This document shows positions 27,679 to 37,832 of a DNA stretch of 64,000 bases, one piece after another. The notes beneath the pieces were generated by a model. That model worked only from the letters and a program-made list of their open reading frames with translations. It did not search any database and had not been told where the DNA came from. The DNA is from Thiothrix subterranea. GTDB lineage: Bacteria; Pseudomonadota; Gammaproteobacteria; Thiotrichales; Thiotrichaceae. Every line of letters begins with the position of its first letter. Positions within the stretch are counted from its first letter, which is position 1. The stretch spans positions 558,001-622,000 of the forward strand of contig NZ_CP053482.1 of assembly GCF_016772315.1 (NCBI RefSeq). Reading direction: 5' to 3'. The position numbers and the translations under genes were made by a program.

Positions 27679-29432
27679 ATAGTTTGGCGTGGACGGCTGA
27701 AGACGAGCGGGAAGTCGAGGCGCAGCCTTGCCCGTTTGAAGATCGCCCAAAGTTGGCGGATTTCCACGGCGAAGTCGAGCAGCGTTACAGCGCGTATGTC
27801 GCGCCACCTGAGCCGACTTTGCAACACGCCGATGCGACCAAGACGATGGTGAAGGAATGGCGCGAAGTGCCGCGTACTACGTTGTGCGTGCAGGCGCGGG
27901 AAGGGCGTTTGTATGTGTTCCTGCCGCCGTTGCATTTCTTGGAGCATTATCTGGATTTGGTGGCGACGCTGGAAACCACCGCTGCTGAATTGAAGATGCC
28001 GATTTTGTTGGAAGGCTACGAGCCGCCGTCTGATCCGCGTTTGAAGTCGTTCAAGGTCACGCCTGATCCGGGTGTTATCGAGGTGAATATTCACCCGGCG
28101 ACGACGTGGAAGGAACTGGTTCAGAATACTGAGTTGCTGTACGAAGAGGCGCGGTTGTCGCGGCTGGGTGCGGAAAAATTCATGCTGGATGGGCGGCATA
28201 CTGGCACGGGTGGCGGCAATCACGTCACGCTGGGTGCGGCTACCCCTAGCGATAGCCCGTTCTTGCGTCAACCGGATGTGTTGCGCAGTTTGTTGACGTT
28301 CTGGCAGCACCATCCGGCACTGTCTTATCTGTTCTCTGGCATGTTCTTGGGCCCGACCAGCCAAGCGCCACGGGTGGATGAGGCGCGGGATGAGAGTTTG
28401 TATGAGCTGGAAATCGCATTCCAGCAAATGCCGAGCGGACACAATGATCAGCCGTGGTTGGTTGACCGTTTGTTGCGTAACTTGCTGATTGATATTACCG
28501 GGAATACGCATCGGGCGGAGTTCTGCATCGACAAGCTGTATTCGCCGGATTCTTTCAGCGGTCGCCAAGGGCTGCTGGAATTCCGTGGCTTTGAAATGCC
28601 GCCTCATGCGCGGATGTCGTTGGTGCAGATGTTGCTGATTCGTACCCTGATGGTGCGTTTCTGGAACACGCCGTATGCGCATCGGCTGGTGCGTTGGGGG
28701 ACGGCGTTGCACGACCGTTTCATGTTGCCGCATTACGTGTGGGAAGACATGAAGGATGTGTGCGCGGACTTGCAGGCGGCGGGTTATCCGTTCCAGTTGG
28801 AATGGTTGGCTCCGTTCCACGAGTTCCGTTTCCCGGTGTATGGGCGCGTGCAATATTGCGGCATTGAGCTGGAATTGCGGGCGGCGTTAGAGCCGTGGAA
28901 TGTGTTGGGCGAGGAATTGAGTAGCCAAGGCACGGCGCGGTTTGTGGATTCGTCGCTGGAACGGGTGCAGGTGAAAATCAATGGCTTGACCGATTCGCGC
29001 TACGTGGTGGCGTGTAATGGGCGGCGTGTGCCGATGAAGGCTACGGGCGTGAAGGGTGAATATGTCGCTGGGGTGCGTTTCCGCGCTTGGCAGCCGCCTT
29101 CCGCGTTGCATCCGACGATTGGGATTCATGCGCCGCTGGTGTTTGACATTATTGATACCTGGAATGGGCGTTCGGTGGGTGGTTGCACTTACCATGTGTC
29201 GCATCCGGGCGGGCGCAATTCCGAGATCTTCCCGGTGAATGCGTATGAGGCTGAAAGCCGCCGCTTCTCGCGTTTCCGTGAGGAGCATACACCGGGCGTG
29301 ATTGAGCCGAAGTTTTTGTCGGAAGCCACGCGGGCGTTCTATGAGCATGGGGCGAAGCCGCAGCCGATGAGTCCGCCGCCGGAAGAGGTGAATGCGGATT
29401 ATCCGTATACGCTGGATTTGCGGCGGGGGTAA
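27679..29432 (+). pseudogene. DUF2126 3' fragment 2
   Basis: Matches parent residues ~536-1119 from ATAGTTTGGCG onward, frame open to the stop. The palindrome at the junction supplies in-frame ATG codons upstream (27642, 27675), giving an ORF of up to 596 residues with a foreign N-terminus. Its first two thirds follow fragment 1 base for base, while the part after ~28880 (GGCGAGGAATTGAGTAGC) follows the parent and fragment 4: a mosaic. The transglutaminase domain is absent, so it is probably non-functional. Confidence 0.85.
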
Positions 29433-29539
29433 TATACCATCGGCAATTGAGTTCTCGGTTTCGATATTTTTCACGATCAATTAATTATTAATGACTTGTG
29501 GATTTTCGGGAAACCGAATTTTCATTTACCGATGGTATA
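29433..29539. mobile_element. 107-bp MITE-like palindromic element, copy 1
   Basis: The terminal inverted repeats TATACCATCGG and CCGATGGTATA bound 107 bases. The outer TA pairs could be a TA target duplication, as for IS630/mariner-type MITEs. Inside is a second inverted pair (TCGGTTTC and GAAACCGA). It starts directly after the stop codon of fragment 2. No coding capacity. Confidence 0.6.
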
Positions 29540-29552
29540 AACTCCGAAGCGG

Positions 29553-29574
29553 GGCTGCCTAGTGCAGCCTTTTT
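29553..29574 (+). terminator. Terminator after fragment 2
   Basis: GGCTGC-CTAGT-GCAGCC followed by TTTTT. It lies between the MITE-like element and the rhs3 promoter, so it would insulate rhs3 from upstream transcription. Confidence 0.75.
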
Positions 29575-29627
29575 GCTGTCTGGGAAAAAGGTTCATTCAA
29601 TAATAAAAAAATAATTAAAAATATTTA

Positions 29628-29656
29628 TTGATTTTTTTTTTTATCATGTCGATAAA
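29628..29656 (+). promoter_or_regulatory. Candidate promoter of rhs3 with T11 spacer tract
   Basis: TTGATT at 29628-29633 and GATAAA at 29651-29656, spacer 17 bases with a run of eleven T. One T more than in rhs1 and rhs4. Confidence 0.5.
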
Positions 29657-29697
29657 ATGCCCGCCTATCGAAATAACTAATCAATAGGGGCTACACC

Positions 29698-32600
29698 ATG
29701 ATCTCACGCCGACTACTCGCAACTGCGGTACTGACCGCGCTCGCCACTACTGCCTGTAATGACAATGGTTTAAACTCAAGCGACACCAATGCAATCAAGG
29801 TTGCCAGCCGTTACTATCTTGCGCCAGAAGTGGCAGGAAACAGCGCATCCATTAGCGGCGTTGATGTCTCTACAGGAAAGATAACGTATGCTGCAAGTGA
29901 CATAAATACCAGTCAATTGGCATTATCCCGCCAATTTTCCTCCGCAGGCGTAAGCCCCGACGCATTAGGCGGTTGGCAGCACAACTACAGCAGTAGCCTC
30001 GATGCTGGCGGCATTCCCGTCACCGAATGGCAAGGCGCAAAAAGCACTGAATACCCCGATGCGGCGACAGCCTGCGAATCCGGTTGGCAGCAAATCAGCG
30101 ACACTGCCTACAACGGTCAACTACAAACCGCTGATGCAGTGTTCAACGCTGGGTTATGTGAACTGCAACTCAACGGTACAACCGTCGCCCGCCTGCCCGT
30201 GCAAGGCAGCGACGGCAACAGCAGCTACCCCGTCCACATCCTCACCCGAAGCGATGGCAGCCGCATCACTTTCTACGAACAAAACGGTGAATGGGCAACC
30301 ACCACCCGCGAACCTTACCAATTGGAATCGACCGCCAGCGGCTGGAACGTCACCACCCCTGACGGCAGTGTGGAAAGCTACAACCTTGCAGGCAAACTCG
30401 ATAGCATCACCAACCCACAAGGGCAAACCACCACCCTCAGCTACAACAGCTCTGGGCAACTGGAAAAAGTCACCAGCCCCTTCGGTCAAACCCTCACCTT
30501 CGGTTACACCGACGGCAAATTGAGTGAAGCCAAAAGTGCCGCAGGCACGACCGCCTATGCATACGGTGCAGATGGCAAACTGTCACAAGTTACCCTCCCC
30601 GACGGTGGCACTCAGAGTTACAGCTACACCGCCGACAGTAAGCTCGACAGGATCACCGACGCAACGGGTGCAGTCATTGCCCGTTACACCTACGACAACG
30701 AAGGGCGCGTTACCCACACCGAAGCCGCCGCAGGCACACAAGTCCGTGCTTTTGCCTACAACAGCACAGAAACCAGCGTTACCGACGTAGCCAATAACAC
30801 CACCGACACCTACGCCCACAGCATCATCCAAGGTTTGGCACGGGCAACCCGCAGCACCGACAGCGCGGGTGCAACCGACACCACCGAATACGATGCCAAC
30901 GGCTACCCCGTGAAAAGTGTGGACAAAAACGGTCTTATCACGCTGACCACATGGAACGCCCGTGGCTTGCCTGAATCGACCACTACCGCAGCAGGCACAG
31001 CGCAAGCCCGCACCACCGTAACGGAATGGCATCCCCAATTCCGTAAGCCCAGCAAGCAGGGTACGGCAGGCATGGTCACGCTGTACGAATACGACACTGA
31101 CGGCAAACTCACCAATACCACCACAGGCAGCCCAGCAGCTACCGCCAGCCGGATGTCCGCCCGAAGTGCCACCACCCAGCTACAAGCGATGCGCAGCATC
31201 AGCAGCCGCGCCCAACTCAAATCCGCAGGCTACGAAGTCCAAAAAATCACCATTGTCTACAACAGCGCAGGGCAACCCACGACCACTATTGCCCCGAACA
31301 GTGCTATTACCACTTACGATTATGACACCGCAGGCAACCAGACCAGCGTCACCAACGCCCTTAACCAAAGCAGCAAAACGTTGGAATACGATGCCGCCGG
31401 ACGCGCCCTTAAAACCCAAGATGAAAACGGTTTGACTACCACCAACGTCTACGATGTTGCCGGACGTTTGACCAATAGCACAACCAACGGGCAAACCACT
31501 ACCTACGCCTACGACGAGGCAGGTCGCCAAACCAAAACCACTAATGCCGACAGCAGCACCAATACCACCGCTTATGATGCAGCAGGCAACACCTCCAGCA
31601 CCACCGACGCTCAAGGTACAAGCACCAGCTATACCTACGACAGCAACGGCAACCAATTGACCGAAACGCTCACCGATACCAGCGGCAACACCCGCCAAAC
31701 TAGCCGCCGCGACTACAACGCCCTAAACCAACTGGAAAAATCCACCGACGCCGACGGCAACACCACCGTTTACGGCTACGACAAGGCAGGCAATCAGACT
31801 ACTGTTACCGATGCCCAAGGGCGCGTGACTACCAACGAATATGACCCACAAAACCGTCTGGTCAAAACCACTGATCCCGCAGGAGGCGTGACCCAATACG
31901 CTTATGATGCAGAGGGCAACCGTACCACAGTCATTGCCGCCAACGGTGCAACCACCAGCTACGCCTACGACAACTTCAAGCGTATGACAGGTGAAATCAG
32001 CCCCGACCGTGGCAATACCACCAACACTTACGACATCAGCGGCAACCCCAAAACCAGCACCGATGCCAACGGCAACACAGCCACCCACGATTATGACCTG
32101 CTCAACCGCAAGGTCAAAACGACGTGGCAGGATGGCAGCACCGCCACTTGGGACTACGACAATTGCACCAACGGTATCGGCAGGCTCTGTACCCTCACTG
32201 ACGGCAGCGGCAGCACCACTTACCAATATGACACCGAAGGCAGAACCACCCGCAAGGAACAAACCATCGGCAACGCGGTCTTAGCACATAGCTACGCCTA
32301 CACCAGCGATGGCAAGCTGCAAAGCGAAATTCTCCCCAGTGGTGCAAATGTTGGCTATACTTACACCCAAGACAAACTGACTGGGATCAGTCTCAATGGG
32401 CAAGCGTACATGAGCAACATCCGCTACGCCGCCGCAGGGCAGGTGGCAAGCTGGCAATGGGCGGATGGCACAACCTACCAGAAAACCTACGATGCCAACA
32501 ACAGGCTAAAAACCTTCCCGCTCGGTGGCACTGTCCGCACCCTCAGCTATGACGCAACAGGCAACATCACAGGTTGGGACGACAACGGCGATGCCGCCAA

Positions 32601-33957
32601 AGCCAAGCACTTCAGCTACGACTTGCTCGACCGACTGGACGGCTACACTGCCGCCAACGAAGCGCAAGCGTTCCAATATGACTCCAACGGCAACCGCACC
32701 GCCAAGATCGACAACGGCAATACCACCGCTTACGGACTCCAACCCAACAGCAACCGCCTGACCCAAATCGGCAGTACCACCCAGATCCAAGACGCGAACG
32801 GCAACCTGCTCAACGATGGCTTACACAGCTACACCTACAACGCCCAAAACCGTCTTGCTAGTGTGGATGGCACAACGGTTTACAGCTACAACGCCGACGA
32901 CCAGCGGGTAAAGAAAACCACCCCAACGGGAACGACCCTGTACGCATGGGACAACGACCGGATTATCGGTGAATACAGCCAAACTAACCAAACTGGCACA
33001 GCAGCACAGTCAACCGAAACCGTCTACTTCGGCAACACGCCCGTAGCAGTCATCCAGAACGGTAATGTTTACCGTATTTATGCCGACCAGATTGATACCC
33101 CACGTATCATCACCGATGCCAGCGGCAAAACCGTCTGGGCATGGGACAGCAAGCCGTTTGGTGAAACCGCTCCCAACGAAGACCCCGACAAGGACGGCTT
33201 GAGCCTGCACTACAGCCAACGTTTCCCCGGTCAGACTTTTGATGCTGAAACCGGACTGCATTACAACTTTCACCGTGACTACAACCCAGCAACGGGACGG
33301 TATGTGCAGAGTGACCCGATTGGGTTAGGGGGAGGAGAAAACAGCTATAGCTACGCCGGACTCAATACTCTTATCGGTTCTGACCTGTTAGGACAATTTA
33401 CCATTTATATTGGCGGCGGTGGAGAGTCATGGCTTACCCAGATTGTGCTGAATTTTGCAAAAGGAATGGATCGTAAGACTAGTGCTTATTTCCATCACTA
33501 TACGCCAAATAGTACGATCAAGAATTATATTAACAAGGTGAAAGCTAAGTGCCCAAGAGAGCAAATTGTTATGGTAGGGCATAGCTGGGGAGGAGATACT
33601 GCAACGGAATTTGCCTTGCAGTACCCCGGTACAGTCAGTACGCTAATTACCGCTGACCCTGTGGGTTGGTGGCATCCGACTCGGCGTGTACCTGTGAATT
33701 ATTGGCTGAATTTGGATGCACAGCCAACAGGTGCTTGGTCTTCAGGAGATCGTGTTGCGTGGGCGGGTAGTGAGTGGGGTGGTTCGATGAATGGTGTCGC
33801 TGATAGCTATTATCCAATGCGTGGATTACATCATGAAGATTTTCCGCAAATGATGGGGGCTTGGGGATGGCGCAGTCCAGCAACAAGTATTCTTGATCGT
33901 AGCCGTAGCTCAGGTTGCACAAATAGCAGTTTTGGTACTGGTGTTAGCTACCAATGA
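29698..33957 (+). CDS. Rhs3: lipoprotein-type YD-repeat protein with lipase toxin
   Basis: A 1419-residue protein. The signal peptide is as in Rhs1, with a slightly shorter Asn-rich linker. The YD-repeat core ends at Asp1206 in SDPIGLGGGENS. The unique ~205-residue C-terminus is an alpha/beta hydrolase: QFTIYIGGGGESW near the oxyanion strand, then IVMVGHSWGGDTA with nucleophile Ser1296. Asp in ITADPVGWW and His in GLHHEDFP are candidates for the rest of the triad. This is the layout of antibacterial phospholipases, which act on membranes in the periplasm. The stop overlaps the start of a lipoprotein immunity gene (ATGA). Confidence 0.87.
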   Translation: MISRRLLATAVLTALATTACNDNGLNSSDTNAIKVASRYYLAPEVAGNSASISGVDVSTGKITYAASDINTSQLALSRQFSSAGVSPDALGGWQHNYSSSLDAGGIPVTEWQGAKSTEYPDAATACESGWQQISDTAYNGQLQTADAVFNAGLCELQLNGTTVARLPVQGSDGNSSYPVHILTRSDGSRITFYEQNGEWATTTREPYQLESTASGWNVTTPDGSVESYNLAGKLDSITNPQGQTTTLSYNSSGQLEKVTSPFGQTLTFGYTDGKLSEAKSAAGTTAYAYGADGKLSQVTLPDGGTQSYSYTADSKLDRITDATGAVIARYTYDNEGRVTHTEAAAGTQVRAFAYNSTETSVTDVANNTTDTYAHSIIQGLARATRSTDSAGATDTTEYDANGYPVKSVDKNGLITLTTWNARGLPESTTTAAGTAQARTTVTEWHPQFRKPSKQGTAGMVTLYEYDTDGKLTNTTTGSPAATASRMSARSATTQLQAMRSISSRAQLKSAGYEVQKITIVYNSAGQPTTTIAPNSAITTYDYDTAGNQTSVTNALNQSSKTLEYDAAGRALKTQDENGLTTTNVYDVAGRLTNSTTNGQTTTYAYDEAGRQTKTTNADSSTNTTAYDAAGNTSSTTDAQGTSTSYTYDSNGNQLTETLTDTSGNTRQTSRRDYNALNQLEKSTDADGNTTVYGYDKAGNQTTVTDAQGRVTTNEYDPQNRLVKTTDPAGGVTQYAYDAEGNRTTVIAANGATTSYAYDNFKRMTGEISPDRGNTTNTYDISGNPKTSTDANGNTATHDYDLLNRKVKTTWQDGSTATWDYDNCTNGIGRLCTLTDGSGSTTYQYDTEGRTTRKEQTIGNAVLAHSYAYTSDGKLQSEILPSGANVGYTYTQDKLTGISLNGQAYMSNIRYAAAGQVASWQWADGTTYQKTYDANNRLKTFPLGGTVRTLSYDATGNITGWDDNGDAAKAKHFSYDLLDRLDGYTAANEAQAFQYDSNGNRTAKIDNGNTTAYGLQPNSNRLTQIGSTTQIQDANGNLLNDGLHSYTYNAQNRLASVDGTTVYSYNADDQRVKKTTPTGTTLYAWDNDRIIGEYSQTNQTGTAAQSTETVYFGNTPVAVIQNGNVYRIYADQIDTPRIITDASGKTVWAWDSKPFGETAPNEDPDKDGLSLHYSQRFPGQTFDAETGLHYNFHRDYNPATGRYVQSDPIGLGGGENSYSYAGLNTLIGSDLLGQFTIYIGGGGESWLTQIVLNFAKGMDRKTSAYFHHYTPNSTIKNYINKVKAKCPREQIVMVGHSWGGDTATEFALQYPGTVSTLITADPVGWWHPTRRVPVNYWLNLDAQPTGAWSSGDRVAWAGSEWGGSMNGVADSYYPMRGLHHEDFPQMMGAWGWRSPATSILDRSRSSGCTNSSFGTGVSYQ

Positions 33958-34502
33958 AAAAAATACAACACCTTTTTCTGTTGATAATAACGCTATCATT
34001 AACAGCTTGCATTTCTGGCACTCCTGTTAAATTGGAGCTGGAAAACGTTTCTGCGATAAATATTGTTGAAATAAATAAGTTGGTTGGAAATTTGCGTCAG
34101 AATACGCCGATCAGACTACCACCGGGCGTGAGCAATCAAAATAAGTTCATAGCTGTTGATTTTAGGACAAACGTTGATCTTGACGATGAAAGCCAATCTG
34201 GATTGGGATCGCACTCTTTCGAGTGGAGTCGAGGTTGCCATTATAATCGTGGTGGTGTTAGTGCGGACTGGATGCCTATCTCTTTACTATATGGTGCGCT
34301 GCAAAAAGATGCTTTCCACTATACAAATTTTATAGTTGTAGATTATGAAGATTCATCGTCAGAAGATAAGCGTTATGCTTATAATTTAATCAATAACCCT
34401 GAAGATTTGTGTGTGAGGCATAGAATTAGTGAAATGTTTTCAGGAACACGCGAATCGAATATTTTATTGATTCCAAAGCAAAAAATTGACGATTTGTTTT
34501 GA
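33954..34502 (+). CDS. Lipoprotein, candidate immunity to the Rhs3 lipase
   Basis: A 182-residue protein with a clear lipoprotein signal (KKIQHLFLLIITLSLTAC, lipobox LTAC). The soluble domain, about 160 residues, has no family I recognise. It overlaps the Rhs3 stop by ATGA, which implies coupled translation. Periplasmic lipoprotein immunity proteins are known partners of phospholipase effectors. AT-rich like the toxin end of rhs3. Confidence 0.75.
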   Translation: MKKIQHLFLLIITLSLTACISGTPVKLELENVSAINIVEINKLVGNLRQNTPIRLPPGVSNQNKFIAVDFRTNVDLDDESQSGLGSHSFEWSRGCHYNRGGVSADWMPISLLYGALQKDAFHYTNFIVVDYEDSSSEDKRYAYNLINNPEDLCVRHRISEMFSGTRESNILLIPKQKIDDLF

Positions 34503-34561
34503 TGTGAAAAAGGTTTCCTATGAGATGTCAAGTCTCGATAGATCGTAAACCAGCAAAAAAC

Positions 34562-34587
34562 AAAAAGGCTTCCTCGGAAGCCTTTTT
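34562..34587 (+). terminator. Cassette 3 terminator
   Basis: AAAAAGGCTTCC and GGAAGCCTTTTT form the stem, sharing the central bases as a tight TC-type loop, with a T5 tail. Same hairpin family as the other cassettes. Confidence 0.88.
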
Positions 34588-34607
34588 GCCGTCTAGCCAC
34601 CTTGTAT

Positions 34608-35858
34608 ATGTTGGATGGACGGCATACTGGCACGGGCGGCGGTAATCACGTCACGCTGGGTGCGGCTACGCCGAGCGATAGTCCGTTCTTGCGCCAGCCG
34701 GATGTCTTGCGCAGTTTGTTGACGTTCTGGCAGCACCATCCAGCGCTGTCTTACCTGTTCTCTGGCATGTTCTTGGGGCCAACCAGCCAAGCACCACGGG
34801 TGGATGAGGCGCGGGATGAGAGTTTGTATGAGCTGGAAATCGCGTTCCAGCAAATGCCGAGCGGACACAATGATCAGCCGTGGTTGGTTGACCGTTTGTT
34901 GCGCAACTTGCTGATTGATATTACGGGCAATACGCATCGGGCGGAGTTCTGCATCGACAAGCTGTATTCGCCGGATTCTTTCAGTGGTCGCCAAGGCTTG
35001 CTGGAATTCCGTGGCTTTGAAATGCCACCTCATGCGCGGATGTCGTTGGTACAGATGTTGCTGATTCGTACCCTGATGGTGCGTTTCTGGAATACGCCGT
35101 ATGCGCATCGGCTGGTGCGTTGGGGCACTGCGTTGCACGACCGTTTCATGTTGCCGCATTACGTGTGGGAAGACATGAAGGATGTGTGCGCGGACTTGCA
35201 GGCGGCGGGTTATCCGTTCCAGTTGGAATGGTTGGCTCCGTTCCACGAGTTCCGTTTTCCGGTGTATGGGCGCGTGCAATATTGCGGCATTGAGCTGGAA
35301 TTGCGGGCGGCGTTAGAGCCGTGGAATGTGTTGGGTGAAGAGCTGAGCAGTCAGGGCACGGCACGTTTCGTGGATTCGTCGCTGGAACGGGTGCAGGTGA
35401 AAATCAATGGCTTGACCGATTCACGCTATGTGGTTTCCTGCAATGGGCGGCGCGTGCCGATGAAGGCTACTGGTGTGAAGGGTGAGTATGTGGCTGGGGT
35501 GCGGTTCCGCGCTTGGCAGCCGCCTTCCGCGTTGCATCCGACCATTGGGATTCATGCGCCGTTGGTGTTCGACATTATTGATACGTGGAATGGGCGTTCG
35601 GTGGGTGGGTGTACTTACCATGTGTCGCATCCGGGCGGGCGCAATTCCGAGATCTTCCCGGTGAATGCGTATGAGGCTGAAAGTCGGCGCTTCTCGCGCT
35701 TCCGTGAGGAACATACGCCGGGTGTGATTGAGCCTAAATTCTTGTCGGAAGCCACGCGGGCGTTCTATGAGCATGGGGCGAAACCGCAGCCGATGAGTCC
35801 ACCGCCGGAAGAGGTGAATGCGGATTATCCGTATACGTTGGATTTGCGGCGGGGGTAA
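34608..35858 (+). pseudogene. DUF2126 3' fragment 3
   Basis: The shortest arm: parent residues ~704-1119 (from [12 protein letters not shown]). The frame is open and starts exactly at a parental ATG codon. The first ~150 bases match the parent almost perfectly, while the block around 35320 (GGTGAAGAGCTGAGCAGTCAG) matches fragment 1, so it is a mosaic. One amino-acid change is seen near the end (VVSCNG instead of VVACNG). The breakpoint differs from those of the other three fragments. Confidence 0.85.
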
Positions 35859-35965
35859 TATACCATCGGCAATTGAGTTCTCGGTTTCGATATTTTTCAC
35901 GATCAATTAATTATTAATGACTTGTGGATTTTCGGGAAACCGAATTTTCATTTACCGATGGTATA
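35859..35965. mobile_element. 107-bp MITE-like palindromic element, copy 2
   Basis: Same sequence and position as the copy at 29433: starts right after the DUF2126 stop, TATACCATCGG / CCGATGGTATA ends. Identity continues through the following terminator, promoter and rhs N-terminus, so this copy arose by duplication or conversion of the whole block and not by a new insertion. Confidence 0.6.
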
Positions 35966-35978
35966 AACTCCGAAGCGG

Positions 35979-36000
35979 GGCTGCCTAGTGCAGCCTTTTT
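35979..36000 (+). terminator. Terminator after fragment 3
   Basis: GGCTGC-CTAGT-GCAGCC-TTTTT, same as at 29553. Confidence 0.72.
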
Positions 36001-36053
36001 GCTGTCTGGGAAAAAGGTTCATTCAATAATAAAAAAATAATTAAAAATATTTA

Positions 36054-36081
36054 TTGATTTTTTTTTTATCATGTCGATAAA
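36054..36081 (+). promoter_or_regulatory. Candidate promoter of rhs4 with T10 spacer tract
   Basis: TTGATT at 36054-36059 and GATAAA at 36076-36081, spacer 16 bases with ten T. Apart from one T it is the same block as upstream of rhs3. Confidence 0.5.
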
Positions 36082-36554
36082 ATGCCCGCCTATCGAAATA
36101 ACTAATCAATAGGGGCTACACCATGATCTCACGCCGACTACTCGCAACTGCGGTACTGACCGCGCTCGCCACTACTGCCTGTAATGACAATGGTTTAAAC
36201 TCAAGCGACACCAATGCAATCAAGGTTGCCAGCCGTTACTATCTTGCGCCAGAAGTGGCAGGAAACAGCGCATCCATTAGCGGCGTTGATGTCTCTACAG
36301 GAAAGATAACGTATGCTGCAAGTGACATAAATACCAGTCAATTGGCATTATCCCGCCAATTTTCCTCCGCAGGCGTAAGCCCTGACGCATTAGGCGGTTG
36401 GCTGCACAATTACAGCAGCAGCCTCGATGCTGGCGGCATTCCCACCACCGAATGGCAAGGCACAAAAAGTACCGAATACCCCGATGCTGAAACCGCTTGC
36501 GAATCCGGTTGGCAGCAAATTAGCAGCACTGCCTACAACGGGCAATTGCAAACT

Positions 36555-36564
36555 GCCCAATCGG
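36555..36564 (+). repeat. Target site duplication, left copy
   Basis: GCCCAATCGG, repeated at 37823-37832 on the other side of the IS. Ten bases suits the ISAs1 family. Confidence 0.8.
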
Positions 36565-37822
36565 TAGGGCAATCGCATTAAAACGCTCTTGACAAAACCA
36601 CCTTAAGGTTGTTCCCTGTCAGGCTTTTGGTAGCCCCATGAAACTCCGCCCAACGGCTTCGATAGTCGAGCATTTTGCCTCAATTCCTGACCCACGCATG
36701 GATCGTCGCAAACGGCACAAACTGAGCGATATTTTCTTCATCACCCTGTGTGCGGTGATTTGCGGCGCGGATGACTGGGCATCTATCGAACAGTTTGGCA
36801 GGGCCAAAGAAAAGTGGTTCACCCGCGTACTGGATTTGAAGCATGGCATCCCGTCACACGACACGTTTGGGCGGGTTTTTGCACTGATCGACACCCAGAA
36901 GTTCAGTGAATGTTTTAGCCGTTGGGTGGCTGACTTGTGTGACCTTAGTGAGGGTGAGATCATTGCCATTGATGGCAAATGCCTGCGCCGCAGCCTTGAT
37001 AGCGCATCCGATAAAGCCGCCATTTACATGGTCAGTGCTTGGGCAACCAAGAACCAGTTAGTGCTGGGTCAACAACGGGTGGATGACAAGTCCAATGAAA
37101 TTACCGCAATCCCCAAGTTATTGATGCAGCTTAATATCACGGGTGCAGTGGTGACGCTGGACGCGATGGGATGCCAAACGGCGATTGCCCAACAGATCGT
37201 GGATAAGGACGCAGATTACCTGCTCAGCCTCAAGGGCAACCAAGGCACATTGCATCAGGATGTGAAACTGTTCTTTGAATCCGCCAACACTTGTCCACCG
37301 ATTGGGCACACCAGTTATGACGGCGGGCATGGGCGTATTGAAACCCGTATCGTGCGGGCTACCTCAGACATCAAGTGGTTAAAGAAAGACCATCCCCATT
37401 GGGCTAAGCTCACCAGCATCATTGCTGTCACCGCCATCCGCGAATGCAAGGACAAAACCACAGAGGAAACCCGTTACTTCATCAGCAGCATGGATGCCTC
37501 CAACCCCGAACGTTTGGGGCAAATCGTGCGGGCGCATTGGGGCATCGAGAACAACCTGCACTGGGTGTTGGACTATGCTTTCCGCGAAGATGACCAACGG
37601 ATGCGTTCCGGCAACGGCGATGCCAACATGGCGGTTGTCCGGCATATTGCCCTCAACTTGGTCAAAACCGAGAAAACCGTCAAGCTCGGTGTGAAAAACA
37701 AGCGCCTCAACGCAGGCTGGGATGAGGACTATCTGCTAAAAATCGTCACAGGCAGACCGGGGGCTACTAAGCCTAAAACCTAGGGTCTTGTAAAACAAGA
37801 TATTTTTAATGCGATTGCCCTG
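36565..37822 (+). mobile_element. ISAs1-family insertion sequence, 1258 bp
   Basis: Ends [T/C]AGGGCAATCGCATTAAAA in inverted orientation (left 36565, right 37822), differing at the outermost base. It is flanked by the 10-bp duplication GCCCAATCGG. It carries a single full-length transposase on the plus strand. It interrupts rhs4 in the first eighth of the gene. No decay is visible, so the insertion looks recent. Confidence 0.88.
36638..37783 (+). CDS. ISAs1-family DDE transposase
   Basis: A 381-residue transposase. It begins with IVEHFASIPDPRMDRRKRHKLSDIFFITLCAVICG, the N-terminal DDE_Tnp_1-associated region of ISAs1 elements. Catalytic candidates are Asp in IIAIDGKCLRRS, Asp in VVTLDAMGCQ and Glu in HWGIENNLHWVLDYAFRED. 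Full length for the family and no stops, so probably active. Confidence 0.92.
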   Translation: MKLRPTASIVEHFASIPDPRMDRRKRHKLSDIFFITLCAVICGADDWASIEQFGRAKEKWFTRVLDLKHGIPSHDTFGRVFALIDTQKFSECFSRWVADLCDLSEGEIIAIDGKCLRRSLDSASDKAAIYMVSAWATKNQLVLGQQRVDDKSNEITAIPKLLMQLNITGAVVTLDAMGCQTAIAQQIVDKDADYLLSLKGNQGTLHQDVKLFFESANTCPPIGHTSYDGGHGRIETRIVRATSDIKWLKKDHPHWAKLTSIIAVTAIRECKDKTTEETRYFISSMDASNPERLGQIVRAHWGIENNLHWVLDYAFREDDQRMRSGNGDANMAVVRHIALNLVKTEKTVKLGVKNKRLNAGWDEDYLLKIVTGRPGATKPKT

Positions 37823-37832
37823 GCCCAATCGG
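37823..37832 (+). repeat. Target site duplication, right copy
   Basis: GCCCAATCGG, matching 36555-36564. Confidence 0.8.

Noticed and set aside
36566-37821. Slightly shorter IS borders with an 11-bp duplication (GCCCAATCGGT)
   Set aside because: The left and right flanks then need a one-base offset; borders 36565-37822 with a 10-bp duplication align exactly and restore the rhs4 frame equally well.
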